NCBI GenBank assembly: GCA_002842345.1
Contig: PHCU01000001.1
Coordinates: forward strand, 1-64,000
Source: Betaproteobacteria bacterium HGW-Betaproteobacteria-12
Lineage (GTDB): Bacteria; Pseudomonadota; Gammaproteobacteria; Burkholderiales; Rhodocyclaceae
DNA: 64,000 bases
Reading direction: 5' to 3'
In this document: one piece after another, positions 17,269-26,473 of the stretch
Position numbering within the stretch: position 1 is the first letter of the stretch
How the letters are laid out: each line of letters starts with the position of its first letter
The notes under the pieces: model-generated
Database searches by the model: none
Seen by the model: only the letters and a program-made list of their open reading frames with translations
Told to the model about the DNA's origin: nothing
Translations under genes and position numbers: made by a program

Positions 17269-18819
17269 CTAGCTGCCATATTGCGAACGAATCGAGGTCT
17301 TCTTGATCTTGCCGGTCGGCGTCATCGGCAACTGGTCGGCAAAGATGATTTTCTTCGGCACCTTGTAGCGGGAGATCAGGGTCCGGCAATGCTCGAACAG
17401 TTCTTCCTCGGTCACGGTCTCACCGTTGGCCAGGACGACCACCGCCGTCACCCGCTCGCCCCATTGCTCGTCCGGCACGCCGAAGACAGCCGTCATGGCC
17501 ACCGCCGGATGCTTGACCAGCGCCTGTTCGACCTCGGTCGAATAGATGTTCTCGCCACCGGAAACAATCATGTCCTTGGCGCGATCGACGATATAGAACA
17601 GGCCCTCGGCATCCTTGTAGCCGACGTCGCCCGAGCGGTACCAGCCATCCTGCAAGGCGGCCTCGGTGGCCTCGGGCTGCTTCCAGTAGCCCTTGAACAG
17701 GGAAGGTGCGCGCACCAGGAATTCGCCGACGCCCCCCTGCGCTACCTCTTCGTCGAATTGGTCGACGATGCGGATCTCGATCAGCGGCAAGGCCGTACCG
17801 CAGGATTTCAGCTTCTGTTCATCCTCGATCACATGCTGCTCGGGACGCAGCAGGGTCAGCGCCCCACAGCTCTCGGTGGCGCCATAGAACTGCATGAACT
17901 TGCACTTCATCTCGAGGATCGCCCGCTTGAGCACTTGCGAGGTAATCGACGAACCGGCGTACCAGACCATGCGCAGGGAGGAAAAATCGGTGTTTTTTGC
18001 CTCCGGATGATCGAGCAGCATCTGGATCGCCGTCGGCACCAGGCAACAAATGCTCGGCCGGTCCTCGGCGATGGTGCGCAGGACTTCCGGCACGACCAGC
18101 GCCGGCAGGATGGTAATGGTGACGCCGTTGTACAGCGCCTGGACCGTCAGGCCGGTGCCAACCAGATGGAAGTTCGGCATGACGAACATCATCACGTCCT
18201 CGGCTTCCCACTGATAGGCGGGTTCCAGATGCTCGCACAGGCGCATGTAGTTGAGTCCGCCCTGGGACATCTGCACGCCCTTGGGCTTGCCCGTGGTCCC
18301 CGAGGTATACATCAGCAGCGCCGTGTCCTCGGGATGAATCTCGATCTTCGGATCGCCATCCGGCACGCTGGCCAGCAGTTCCCGGAGCGGCGAGGCATCC
18401 GCCGAGGTCGAATCAAAGGGGATCACCGTGAAGCGTGTCGAGACTCGCGACTGTATGTCTTCCAGTAGGCCGGCATATTCCTTGTCGACGAAGACCAACG
18501 GCGTATTGGCGTCGTCAATGACAGCCGCCAGCTCGGCCGCCGAGGCACGCCAGTTCAGCGGCAGCATGGCGCAACCGGCCTTGTTGGCCCCGAACAGCAC
18601 TTCGAGGTATTCGATCGAGTTCTTGCCGAGGAAGGACACGTGCGACAGCCGGGGAATCCCCGTTTTGACGATGGCGTGGGCAACCCGATTGGTCGAGGCG
18701 TCGAGCTCCTGGAAAGTCAGGCTGCGACCATTTCCCTTGAGCGCCGTCTTGGTCGGCGACTTCTTCGCGTGGTAGCGGGGAATGTCAGCCAGCGACTTGA
18801 TGTCTGCATGTAGCCACAT
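17269..18819 (-). CDS. Acyl-CoA synthetase (FadD-like, ANL superfamily)
   Basis: A 516-residue AMP-forming ligase with LMYTSGTTGKPKGVQMS, FYGATESCG, GWYRSGDVGYKDAEGLFYIVDRAKDMIVSGGENIYSTEVE, and catalytic Lys in PMTPTGKIKK. All core motifs are intact. The length fits FadD3/FadD17-type or medium-chain ligases used for ring-derived acids. It sits between the enoyl-CoA hydratase and acetoacetyl-CoA synthetase genes, in the unit preceded by the 22399 operator. It likely activates a hydrophobic carboxylic acid. Confidence 0.92.
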   Translation of the reverse strand: MWLHADIKSLADIPRYHAKKSPTKTALKGNGRSLTFQELDASTNRVAHAIVKTGIPRLSHVSFLGKNSIEYLEVLFGANKAGCAMLPLNWRASAAELAAVIDDANTPLVFVDKEYAGLLEDIQSRVSTRFTVIPFDSTSADASPLRELLASVPDGDPKIEIHPEDTALLMYTSGTTGKPKGVQMSQGGLNYMRLCEHLEPAYQWEAEDVMMFVMPNFHLVGTGLTVQALYNGVTITILPALVVPEVLRTIAEDRPSICCLVPTAIQMLLDHPEAKNTDFSSLRMVWYAGSSITSQVLKRAILEMKCKFMQFYGATESCGALTLLRPEQHVIEDEQKLKSCGTALPLIEIRIVDQFDEEVAQGGVGEFLVRAPSLFKGYWKQPEATEAALQDGWYRSGDVGYKDAEGLFYIVDRAKDMIVSGGENIYSTEVEQALVKHPAVAMTAVFGVPDEQWGERVTAVVVLANGETVTEEELFEHCRTLISRYKVPKKIIFADQLPMTPTGKIKKTSIRSQYGS

Positions 18820-18865
18820 AGCTCAAGCTCCTATATTCGATGGTGTGGTGGGGCGGTGTGGGGTT

Positions 18866-19654
18866 TTATTTGCCGCGGAAAACCGGCTTGCGCTTTTCGA
18901 CAAAGGACATGATTCCCTCGCGGGCATCGGCCGTACCGCCCATTCGGGCAAGGGATTGGGCCTCGTCCTCGAGTTGCGCCTCGAAGGGGCGGGCCATTGC
19001 ATTCCCGAACAGCTTGCGGATTTCACCATAGGCGCGGGTTGGCCCCTGGGCGAGCCGCCGGGCCATTTTTTCCGCTTCGGCCAGCAATGTCTCGTCATCG
19101 ACGACGAAATCGACCAGCCCGACCGCAGCAGCCTCCTCGGCCTTGAGCATCTCGGCGCACAGCACGAACCGCCGGGCGCGCGCCAAGCCCATACGGGACG
19201 AAAGAGTGAACGAGGAACCGGCATCGACGCTGTAGCCGATGCTCGAATAGGCCGACCCGAACGAGGCACTGCGTGCCGCATAGACCAAGTCACAGCCGGC
19301 AACCATGCCGACGGCGCCGCCCATCGCGGTCGCATGCACGGCGGCGACAATCGGCGCATCGAGGCGGGCGAAACGGGCCACCCCCATGTGCAACCCGACC
19401 GTCCATTGCTTGATCCTGGCCGGCAGGACATCCAGGTTGCGGGCGAACATCGCGATGTCGCCGCCGACGCTGAAAAATTTCCCCTTGCCCGAGATCAGCA
19501 CCGCACGAACATCGTTGCGGTCGGAAAGCTCGTTGGCGACTTCCGCCCATTCCCGGCAGAAGGCCTCGTTGAAGGGATTGCCGAGATCCGGCTGGTTGAG
19601 CACTACCCGGGCAAGGCCATCTTCGACTTGCAGTTCAATCGATTCGTAACTCAT
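18866..19654 (-). CDS. Enoyl-CoA hydratase/isomerase family protein
   Basis: Crotonase-fold protein of 262 residues. It has the oxyanion-hole motif HATAMGGAVGMVAGCDLVYA but lacks the usual Glu pair: CDLV and SAYSSIGYSVDAGSS replace CEL and PEIxxG. That pattern is seen in isomerase- or hydrolase-type crotonases, so simple hydration is uncertain. The ATG at 19654 (MSYESIELQVEDGLARVVLNQP) is used; the 58 extra track residues are not family-like. It is upstream of the ligase gene in the same run. Confidence 0.85.
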   Translation of the reverse strand: MSYESIELQVEDGLARVVLNQPDLGNPFNEAFCREWAEVANELSDRNDVRAVLISGKGKFFSVGGDIAMFARNLDVLPARIKQWTVGLHMGVARFARLDAPIVAAVHATAMGGAVGMVAGCDLVYAARSASFGSAYSSIGYSVDAGSSFTLSSRMGLARARRFVLCAEMLKAEEAAAVGLVDFVVDDETLLAEAEKMARRLAQGPTRAYGEIRKLFGNAMARPFEAQLEDEAQSLARMGGTADAREGIMSFVEKRKPVFRGK

Positions 19655-19745
19655 GCGGCGTTTCCTGAAACACTGGTTTGGCACCCGGACGCCTGAGTGC
19701 GGCGCCCCGGGATCTGATTTCGGCCTAAAGGGCCGAACCGTACAT

Positions 19746-20690
19746 TCAAGCAGCGGCCTTTTCGGACAGGTAATCGATATAGGACTTCGGCCAGGACATT
19801 TCCACATGACCGACACCCTTGACACCATCGATCTCGATGCTCATCGAGCCCTCGTTGAGCGTGGCCAGGGGGCTGACCTTGAACTCGAACATGGCGTAGG
19901 TCTTCCCGGTCACCGTGGTCGTCCGCCCGGCGCTGTCAGTGACCACCATCCGGATGCTCTGGTGGAGCAAGCGCGGATCGTGCTCGTAAGAGGTATCGAC
20001 GGCGGTCACTTCGGCAATTTTGCCATCGCGCTGGACATAACCGTGCACCGTGTTCTTGCCCAGGGCGCTGCATTCGAAGACATGGACAGCGACGTCCGGC
20101 GCCGCCTGGGCCTCGAGCCACTTCCAGTGCTGGGCGATGCCCCAGTCGCGGGTACCCCAGGAATGATCGCGATGGCCAAAGGTATCGAAGGGAATTTCGC
20201 GGCCGGCAAAGCGCAGGACACCGCGCACGCGCCCGCTCTGCTCAAAGCGGTCGTTGGCAAACCACTGCGGGCAACCGCCGGCATTCGAGCCATAGTTATA
20301 GGCCGGATGCATGGCCTCGAAGTGGTATTCCAGGCTGCCGCCCTGGCCGATATAGGAGACATCGGCGACCTGCAGCGGCCCACCGTGCCGGACATGCACG
20401 CCGCCGACCCGCCAGTCGTCGAAGCCCTGCTCGCGGGGCACCGGAATGCCATCGACGACTTCGAAAATGGCCTGTTCGCCCACCGCCGGGCCATAAATGC
20501 AGAATGCCGCGCCGGCCTTGCTGTCACCGCTGACCCAGGTATAGACGAAAGCAGCGACGTCGTGCTCGGGCAACTGCAGCATGAACACCAGCGACTCGCG
20601 CGCATTCGGCTTGTCGCTCAGGGAGTGGCGGCGATCGTTGAGCGGATCGAGGAAAAAGGGTTTTGTTGCCGGGTTTGCAGTGTTGCTCAT
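19746..20690 (-). CDS. CrtC/AttH-like lipocalin-fold protein (DUF7064-type)
   Basis: A 314-residue soluble protein without signal peptide or membrane segments. The motif IPFDTFGHRDHSWGTRDWG and the alternating beta-rich composition match the CrtC/AttH (hydroxyneurosporene-synthase-like) superfamily, where the His-Asp-His-x-Trp-Gly patch is the best conserved feature. CrtC hydrates isolated C=C bonds of carotenoids, so hydration or dehydration of an isoprenoid-like double bond is a possibility here. No direct functional evidence exists. It sits between acyl-CoA dehydrogenase and crotonase genes. Confidence 0.65.
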   Translation of the reverse strand: MSNTANPATKPFFLDPLNDRRHSLSDKPNARESLVFMLQLPEHDVAAFVYTWVSGDSKAGAAFCIYGPAVGEQAIFEVVDGIPVPREQGFDDWRVGGVHVRHGGPLQVADVSYIGQGGSLEYHFEAMHPAYNYGSNAGGCPQWFANDRFEQSGRVRGVLRFAGREIPFDTFGHRDHSWGTRDWGIAQHWKWLEAQAAPDVAVHVFECSALGKNTVHGYVQRDGKIAEVTAVDTSYEHDPRLLHQSIRMVVTDSAGRTTTVTGKTYAMFEFKVSPLATLNEGSMSIEIDGVKGVGHVEMSWPKSYIDYLSEKAAA

Positions 20691-20734
20691 ACATCCTCTC
20701 TATCTGATGGGGCTCCGCAGCTACTGGCGGTTCG

Positions 20735-21019
20735 TCATACACCGACTTCATGCTGCGAATGACTCGGAAAAACACGATGCTCGGCAGTGCTGCCATTCCT
20801 GCCGGGCACCGGACGGAAAGGCGCCTCCCATTGCAGACTCTGGCGAGAACGATCGACGGGCGCCATACGCCAGCTGGGCAAGGAACGGGATTTAATCGCC
20901 GTGGAGCGCTCCGCCAGCCGGCCGGCCAGCAGCCACATGAGGGCGCCGATCAGCCAGCCACCGACGGCAAACAGGGCCGATGAAACAAGAGAAGAACCGG
21001 ACAGGAAGAGTTCAGGCAT
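20735..21019 (-). CDS. Possible small membrane protein
   Basis: A 94-residue ORF with one strong hydrophobic segment (SSLVSSALFAVGGWLIGALMWLLAG) followed by a basic, low-structure tail. GAGGTGG precedes the ATG at good spacing. Directly upstream a 27-codon ORF (21031-21114, MDLQTQWHTVILP...) also has GGAGAAGG before its ATG. The pair sits in the 450-bp gap between the acyl-CoA dehydrogenase and CrtC-like genes. I recognise no family, and only the hydrophobic half looks protein-like. The remainder of the gap shows nothing else. Confidence 0.3.
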   Translation of the reverse strand: MPELFLSGSSLVSSALFAVGGWLIGALMWLLAGRLAERSTAIKSRSLPSWRMAPVDRSRQSLQWEAPFRPVPGRNGSTAEHRVFPSHSQHEVGV

Positions 21020-21141
21020 ACCGCACCACCTCAGACGCTACAGGCGACGAGCCATGAACCGGCCTTACCGCTCATCGGCAAAATCACCGTATGCCATTGC
21101 GTTTGCAGATCCATGAGGCCTTCTCCTATCGCTCCACCCAA

Positions 21142-22317
21142 CTAGTACGCGGCGATCTTTTTGGTTTTCTTCTTGCCCTCGAACAAGCTACGGCCAATCA
21201 GGTATTTCATGATCTCGATCGAGCCGCCGGCAATCTTGACGATGCGTGCATCGGCATAGGCACGGGCGATCGGATATTCCCACATGTAGCCCCAGCCGCC
21301 GAACAACTGCAAACACTCATCGACGACCTTGCAGTGCAGGTTGGATAGCCACATCTTGGCCATGGCGGCATCCAGCGCATCCAGCTTGTTGTTCATGAAC
21401 AGCTCGATGCAGTGATCGGTAAACACCCGCCCGATGACCGCCTCGGTCTTTAGCTCGGCCAGCTTGAACTGGGTGTTCTGGAAATCGGAAATGGTCTTGC
21501 CGAAGGCTTCGCGCTCGGCGGTGTAATCCACCGTGTAGGCAATCACCTCCTCGGCCACGGCAGCGGAGCGGATGGCCTGGGCCAGGCGCTCCTGGGCCAG
21601 CTTGGTCATCATGATGGCGAAACCCTGCCCCTCCTTGCCGAGCATGCTGCTGGCCGGCACGCGCAGATCCTCGAAGAACAGTTCGGAGGTGTCCTGAGCC
21701 TTCAAGCCGAGCTTGTCCAGGTTCTTGCCGCGCTTGAAGCCCGGCAGGCTGGCATCGACCAGGAACAGGGTGATGCCCTTGGCCCCCGCCGCACTGTCGG
21801 TCTTGGTCGCCAGGACCAGCACATCGCACATCTGGCCATTGGAGATGAAGACCTTCTGGCCGTTGATGACGAAATCGTCGCCATCGCGCACGGCACGGGT
21901 ACGAATGTTCTTCAGATCGGAACCGGCATGCGGCTCGGTCATGCCGAGGGCGCCAATCGCCTCGCCGGAGACCATGCGCGGCAACCACTGACGTTTCTGC
22001 TCTTCGGTACCGAAGGACTTGATATAGGTCGCCACCAGATCGGTGTGGATGAGAAAGCCGGGACCGGTAAAGCCGCTCTTGGCCATTTCCTCGAAGACCA
22101 CCACGTCGAAGAGATATTCGAGACCGAGACCGCCGTATTCTTCGTCGATCGTGCAGCAGAGCAGCCCGGCCTCGCCGGCCTTGTGCCACAGATCGCGCGG
22201 CACGATCCCCTGCTCCTCCCACTGGTAGTGGTATGGCCGGATTTCCCGATCGATGAACTTCTTCACCGTATCGCGGAACATTTCATGTTCCTGTCCAAAC
22301 AATTTTCGTTCGATCAT
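21142..22317 (-). CDS. Acyl-CoA dehydrogenase
   Basis: A 391-residue flavoenzyme. Domains in order are helical N-terminal (DTVKKFIDREIRPYHYQWEEQG), middle beta (GALGMTEPHAGSDLKNIRT, INGQKVFISNGQM), and C-terminal helical (TERE-FGKTISDFQNTQFKLAEL, CLQLFGGWGYMWEYPIARAYADARI). The catalytic-base region near AGGSIEIMKYLIGRSL has Gly-Gly-Ser-Ile-Glu, consistent with the usual Glu. It introduces the 2,3-double bond and passes electrons to ETF. It is 64% or so similar in layout to the enzyme at 55692 by eye, not measured. First gene of its run, with an operator-covered promoter 80 bp upstream. Confidence 0.92.
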   Translation of the reverse strand: MIERKLFGQEHEMFRDTVKKFIDREIRPYHYQWEEQGIVPRDLWHKAGEAGLLCCTIDEEYGGLGLEYLFDVVVFEEMAKSGFTGPGFLIHTDLVATYIKSFGTEEQKRQWLPRMVSGEAIGALGMTEPHAGSDLKNIRTRAVRDGDDFVINGQKVFISNGQMCDVLVLATKTDSAAGAKGITLFLVDASLPGFKRGKNLDKLGLKAQDTSELFFEDLRVPASSMLGKEGQGFAIMMTKLAQERLAQAIRSAAVAEEVIAYTVDYTAEREAFGKTISDFQNTQFKLAELKTEAVIGRVFTDHCIELFMNNKLDALDAAMAKMWLSNLHCKVVDECLQLFGGWGYMWEYPIARAYADARIVKIAGGSIEIMKYLIGRSLFEGKKKTKKIAAY

Positions 22318-22650
22318 TGACGGTCTCTCAGTCAGGGTTGGTCATGCGAAAAGTCCGCACCGCGCTACGGCACGGGCCCGAACCACAATTCGTTGATCGT
22401 ATGGTAGCGGACTTTATTCTAGTTTGCAATCGACTCGACGCACCTGACCTGCCGGCAAAATTCTTCCAAAAACAGAACGTAATTTATTGTTTACAAGATA
22501 ATTTCGATAGACAAAGCGCTGCGAACAAGCATGACCAATGGCAACGCCTCGCAACTTATTTGCAACGGAAACATAAAATAAGCATCCATCACTACCGTTG
22601 CGCTTACGCGCGGAGAACGAAGCAACGAAACCTTCGGGCGCCCTAATGCT
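22318..22650. other. Intergenic region with operator-covered promoter
   Basis: A 333-bp gene-free gap between the DUF1329 gene end and the acyl-CoA dehydrogenase start. Its only readable features are the promoter/operator at 22399-22429. The remainder is AT-richer than the surrounding genes and shows no ORF with a ribosome-binding site. A plus-strand ORF across it (22317-22646) has no coding character. Confidence 0.5.
22399..22429 (-). promoter_or_regulatory. Promoter overlapped by 14-bp operator, site 1
   Basis: Operator GTATGGTAGCGGAC at 22399-22412. On the minus strand a sigma-70-like promoter reads TTGCAA (22424-22429), 17-bp spacer, TACCAT (22401-22406); the -10 lies inside the operator. 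It is positioned about 80 bp upstream of the acyl-CoA dehydrogenase start. The geometry suggests repression. Confidence 0.65.
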
Positions 22651-23976
22651 TCAGCGCCCCATGCGGCGCAGGGCATCTGGCTGGAAATCGCTCATCCGCC
22701 CCTGGATGCCGAAACGCCAGGGCTGCTTGTAGCGATTGTCCAGACCGGTGGTCACGTAGGCGCCATTGCTCAGGTCGTGCCAGATTTCCAGGCGGTACCA
22801 GGGGACGCCGGCATCGTAGTACTGCACCAGGGCATGGACGCCGGTGCGCCACAGCATGCCCCGCGAATCGTAGGCATCGCTGAGCAGCACCGACCAGCTG
22901 TCCTCGTCGAGATAAAACACGCGCCGGGCGTAGACATGCGACTGGCCAGGCTTGAGCCGGGCCTCGACGACCCATACCCGGTGCAGTTCGTAACGCATCA
23001 GCTCGGGATTGACGGAACCCTTGTGGATGATCTGCTCGACCTCCAGTTTCTTGTCGCCGATGCGATAGCCGTTGTAGGCGACATACATCTCCTTCTTGCC
23101 GAGCAGGGTCCAGTCGTAGCGGTCGGGTGCTCCGTTGTAGCCGTCGTACTGATCGACGACGGCCAGACCGTCCGAGCCGTTCTGCACATTGTCGTAGGCC
23201 AGGTCGGGGGCGCGCCGGACCCGGCGCTGGCCGGCGTTGTAAATCCAGGCCTTGCGCGACTCGGCAACCTGGTCGACCGGTTCATGCACGAGATAGATGG
23301 TGCCGACGAAATCCGGTGGCGAGGTGAAGTAGCCGAGATAGGAAAACAGCCGGTTCGGCATCGACTCGTCGAAATTGGCGTCGTAGATGCGCCGGTCGTG
23401 AAAGCCGATGCGCATGTAGTCGCCATTGTGGCGCACCGAAAAGGCATCGAACGACCGCTCGACGCCACCGCCGAGGTAACGCAACAGGTGATTCCAGATT
23501 GCCTCCAGACCGTTCTTCGGCTGGGGAAAGGGAATGCTGGAGCCGCCGAGATTCTGCACCGCAGAACCGGCCAGCGTGACCTTGCCGGCCTGCGCCCGGC
23601 TGCGCTCGATGACTTCGTCGGGATAGGCGGCGCTGCGCCGTGTCGGGTACACCGGCAGGCGAAAATCGGGATATTTGGCGAGCAGGGCCTGCAGCCCTGG
23701 CGACAGGCGCTCCCGATACTTCTCGGCATTGGCCGCGGTGATGACGAACAGCGGGACATCGTCCGGGAAGGGATCGACATGCGGCATGCCGGCAGCCCAC
23801 CCTTTCGGGGGAGCAGACAACCCGCCCAGCCAGGGCGGGATCGTCCCTTCGGCATTGCCGGCCCGCTCGCCCCCCACCGGCGTCAGTTCGCCCATCTTGC
23901 CGCCGCCATCCGCAAAGGCGGCTGGCGAGAGCATCAAGGCCCAGCAGAGGAGCAGCGACTGCACCAGGCGGCGCAT
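22651..23976 (-). CDS. DUF1329 periplasmic protein (copy 2)
   Basis: A 441-residue secreted protein with signal peptide (SLLLCWALMLSPAAFA) and the DUF1329 hallmarks: LTPVGGERAGNAEGTIPPWLGGL, GQRRVRRAPDLAYDNVQ, KKEMYVAYNGYRI, and LMRYELHRVWVVEARLKPG. DUF1329 is related to the LolA/LolB lipid-chaperone fold and usually accompanies DUF1302 barrels. It is the last gene of the 30783-to-22651 module, 11 bp after the MMPL transporter gene. Carrying a hydrophobic molecule through the periplasm is inferred. GGGAGG precedes the ATG. Confidence 0.88.
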   Translation of the reverse strand: MRRLVQSLLLCWALMLSPAAFADGGGKMGELTPVGGERAGNAEGTIPPWLGGLSAPPKGWAAGMPHVDPFPDDVPLFVITAANAEKYRERLSPGLQALLAKYPDFRLPVYPTRRSAAYPDEVIERSRAQAGKVTLAGSAVQNLGGSSIPFPQPKNGLEAIWNHLLRYLGGGVERSFDAFSVRHNGDYMRIGFHDRRIYDANFDESMPNRLFSYLGYFTSPPDFVGTIYLVHEPVDQVAESRKAWIYNAGQRRVRRAPDLAYDNVQNGSDGLAVVDQYDGYNGAPDRYDWTLLGKKEMYVAYNGYRIGDKKLEVEQIIHKGSVNPELMRYELHRVWVVEARLKPGQSHVYARRVFYLDEDSWSVLLSDAYDSRGMLWRTGVHALVQYYDAGVPWYRLEIWHDLSNGAYVTTGLDNRYKQPWRFGIQGRMSDFQPDALRRMGR

Positions 23977-23987
23977 GGGTCGCCTCC

Positions 23988-26414
23988 CTACTTCTTTTCG
24001 CCGCTGCTGCCGGCGCGGAAGCGATCGCCGACGATGAAGGCGGCGAAGGCCGGCAGCAACAGGATGGCGCCGAAGACATTGACCAGGAACATGAAGGCCA
24101 GCAGGATGCCCATGTCAGCCTGGAACTTCAGGGTCGAGAACACCCAGGTCATCACCGACACCGTCATGGTCACCGCGGTAAAGAGCGAGGCGGTCCCACG
24201 CTGCTTCAACGCTTCGACGAAGGCTTCGCTGAGCGAATGATTGCGCTCCTTGATCTCGTGCGACATGCGTTCGAACAGGTAGATGCCGTAATCGACGCCG
24301 ACGCCGACACCAAGCGCGATGACCGGCAGCGTATTCACTTTCACGCCGATGCCGAGCCAGGCCATGATCGCGTTGCACAGCAACGTCACCAGCGCCAGCG
24401 GCAGGATGATGCACAGCGTGATGCGCAGCGAGCGGAAGGTCACCAGGCAGAGCAGGCCGACGGCAGCGAACAGGGTCACGTTGACCCACTTGTCGGACGA
24501 CTCCACCACCTCGTTGGTCGCCGCCATGACACCGACGTTGCCGGAGGCCAGGCGGAACTGCACCTTGTCATTGTCGTTCTCGGCCTTGAAGGCCTTTATC
24601 TGGCCGACGATATGGTTGATCGTCGTCGCTTGGTGGTCGGCCGTGTAGATGGAAATCGGGATCGCCGTGCACTTCGAGTTGCGATACTCGTTGCCCAGGC
24701 GGGTGGCAAAGCCAACCCCTTGGGCGATCTGCTCGACCGTTTCCGGCAACATCCGCCACTTGACCCAGCCTTCGGCGAAGTCCTGCGTCACGGCACTGAC
24801 GAAGCTGGCCAGGCTGCGCACGCTGGTCACCCCGTCGGTCTGGCGCATGGTGAAGTCGAACTTCTCGACCAGTTCCTCGATATCGCGCTGGACGCAGGGG
24901 GAGTCATCCCCCTTGGCCTCGGCGATGACCTGGATCACATCGACACCGATGGCGAAGTTGCTGGTCACCATGTCGACGTCCTGGTTGTAACGCGAACTGG
25001 CGTGCAGTTCCGGAACCCCCCGGCCGAGATCGCCGATCTTCAGATCGCGTGCCTGCCAGACGCCGACGGCGGTCAGGGTCGCAGCGATAGCCAGCGGCAA
25101 CAGCGCGCCGCGCTTGGTCGCCAGCGCGCCCATGCGTTCCCACAGGGCATAGCCGGCGGTTTCGTTACCGCGAAACTTGCTGGCCTCGGCGGAGGTGAAG
25201 CGCATGTAGGACAGCAGGATCGGCAGCAGCACCTTGTTGGTCAGGATCATGACGGTGACGCCGATGGTCGCCGTGATCGCCAGTTCGCGGACGATTTCGA
25301 TCTCGACCAGGCCGATCACCATGAAACCCAGGGCATTGGCCAGCAGGGCCGTGGCGCCGGGGATGAACAACTTGAGGAAACAGTTCCGCGAGGCGGTGAC
25401 GCCGTCGGCGCCGGCCAGGGTCTCCAGCTTCCAGGCATTGGTCATCTGCACCGCATGCGACACGCCGATGGCAAAGATGAGGAATGGCACCAGGATGGAC
25501 ATCGGATCGAGGCCCAGCCCGAACAGGGGCAGCAGGCCGAGCAGCCAGACCACCGGAATGATCGAGGCGACCAGCGCACACGCCGTCAGCATGAACGATC
25601 CCGAGTACCAGAGCAGCAGCGCAGCGGTGATCACGAAGGCCACCAGGAAGAAAATCACGACGCTGGATGCGCCCTTGGCGATATCCGAAGTCGACTTGGC
25701 AAAGCCGATGATGTGCACCGTCACCAGGCCGTTCTCGTACTTGTTGCGGATTTCTTCCAACTTGCCGCCGACGACACGCAGGTCGAGCCGCTCGCCGGCA
25801 TTGCTGCCGCTGTTCTGCAGCGTCGCCACGACCATCGTTGCGGTCATGTCGGCAGAGACGATGCGCCCCACCCAGTCAGACTTCAGAATGTTCAGGCGGA
25901 CCAGTTCCATTTCCTCCGGCTTGCCGGAGAAATCGGCCGGCACGAGATTGCCACTCTTGAAGCCCTCCTCGACCACCTCGTTGTAGCGCACATTGGGCGT
26001 AAACAGCGAAGTCAGCGAACTGCGCTCGACACCATCAACATAGAAGACGTCTTCGGTCACCTGCTTGACGACATCCATCACTTCCTTCTGGAAGATATCG
26101 CCCTTCTTGACCTTGATCGCCACCAGGACCTTGTCGGCCCCACCGAAATCCTCCTGATAGTCGAGGAAGGTCTTCATGTATTCGTGGTTCAGCGGGATCA
26201 TTTTGGTGAACCCGGCGGTGACCTGCAGTTGCATGGCGAAATAGCCAAGAACGACGGTCAGCAGGATGCCGCCGATCAGCAAGGCACGGCGCCAATGGAA
26301 TATCGCGTAGGCCACCTGTCCGATAAGGCCCCGGAACTCGTCGGGGCGAAACTCTCCGTGGATTTCCTGGTGTCCTGCGTCGGCCTTCCCGGCCTGGTTT
26401 TTATCTCGGGTCAA
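23988..26414 (-). CDS. MMPL/RND-superfamily inner-membrane transporter
   Basis: An 808-residue transporter with two MMPL repeats: helix about 40-60 (ALLIGGILLTVVLGYFAMQ), a large periplasmic loop, a helix bundle (VVIFFLVAFVITAALLL...), then a second loop and bundle (VGVGVDYGIYLFERMSHEI). No HAE-type membrane-fusion partner or TolC is encoded nearby. The start is an unusual TTG at 26414 with GGAAGGA upstream; no in-frame ATG precedes the first membrane helix. Related MMPL proteins move lipids, sterols or hopanoids. Direction here is unknown; uptake or extraction of a hydrophobic substrate is the contextual guess. Confidence 0.9.
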   Translation of the reverse strand: MTRDKNQAGKADAGHQEIHGEFRPDEFRGLIGQVAYAIFHWRRALLIGGILLTVVLGYFAMQLQVTAGFTKMIPLNHEYMKTFLDYQEDFGGADKVLVAIKVKKGDIFQKEVMDVVKQVTEDVFYVDGVERSSLTSLFTPNVRYNEVVEEGFKSGNLVPADFSGKPEEMELVRLNILKSDWVGRIVSADMTATMVVATLQNSGSNAGERLDLRVVGGKLEEIRNKYENGLVTVHIIGFAKSTSDIAKGASSVVIFFLVAFVITAALLLWYSGSFMLTACALVASIIPVVWLLGLLPLFGLGLDPMSILVPFLIFAIGVSHAVQMTNAWKLETLAGADGVTASRNCFLKLFIPGATALLANALGFMVIGLVEIEIVRELAITATIGVTVMILTNKVLLPILLSYMRFTSAEASKFRGNETAGYALWERMGALATKRGALLPLAIAATLTAVGVWQARDLKIGDLGRGVPELHASSRYNQDVDMVTSNFAIGVDVIQVIAEAKGDDSPCVQRDIEELVEKFDFTMRQTDGVTSVRSLASFVSAVTQDFAEGWVKWRMLPETVEQIAQGVGFATRLGNEYRNSKCTAIPISIYTADHQATTINHIVGQIKAFKAENDNDKVQFRLASGNVGVMAATNEVVESSDKWVNVTLFAAVGLLCLVTFRSLRITLCIILPLALVTLLCNAIMAWLGIGVKVNTLPVIALGVGVGVDYGIYLFERMSHEIKERNHSLSEAFVEALKQRGTASLFTAVTMTVSVMTWVFSTLKFQADMGILLAFMFLVNVFGAILLLPAFAAFIVGDRFRAGSSGEKK

Positions 26415-26473
26415 AGTCTTGATCCTTCCTGATACTCAGAGCGTAGCCGGACACGAATATCCGCTGTCGCCGT

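Noticed and set aside
22777-24240. A 487-residue plus-strand ORF over DUF1329 copy 2
   Set aside because: Antisense shadow of a gene with a signal peptide and all DUF1329 motifs; no ribosome site.
24237-26432. A 731-residue plus-strand ORF opposite the MMPL gene
   Set aside because: His/Gln/Asp-rich composition typical of the complement of a high-GC gene; the minus strand encodes a clear MMPL transporter.
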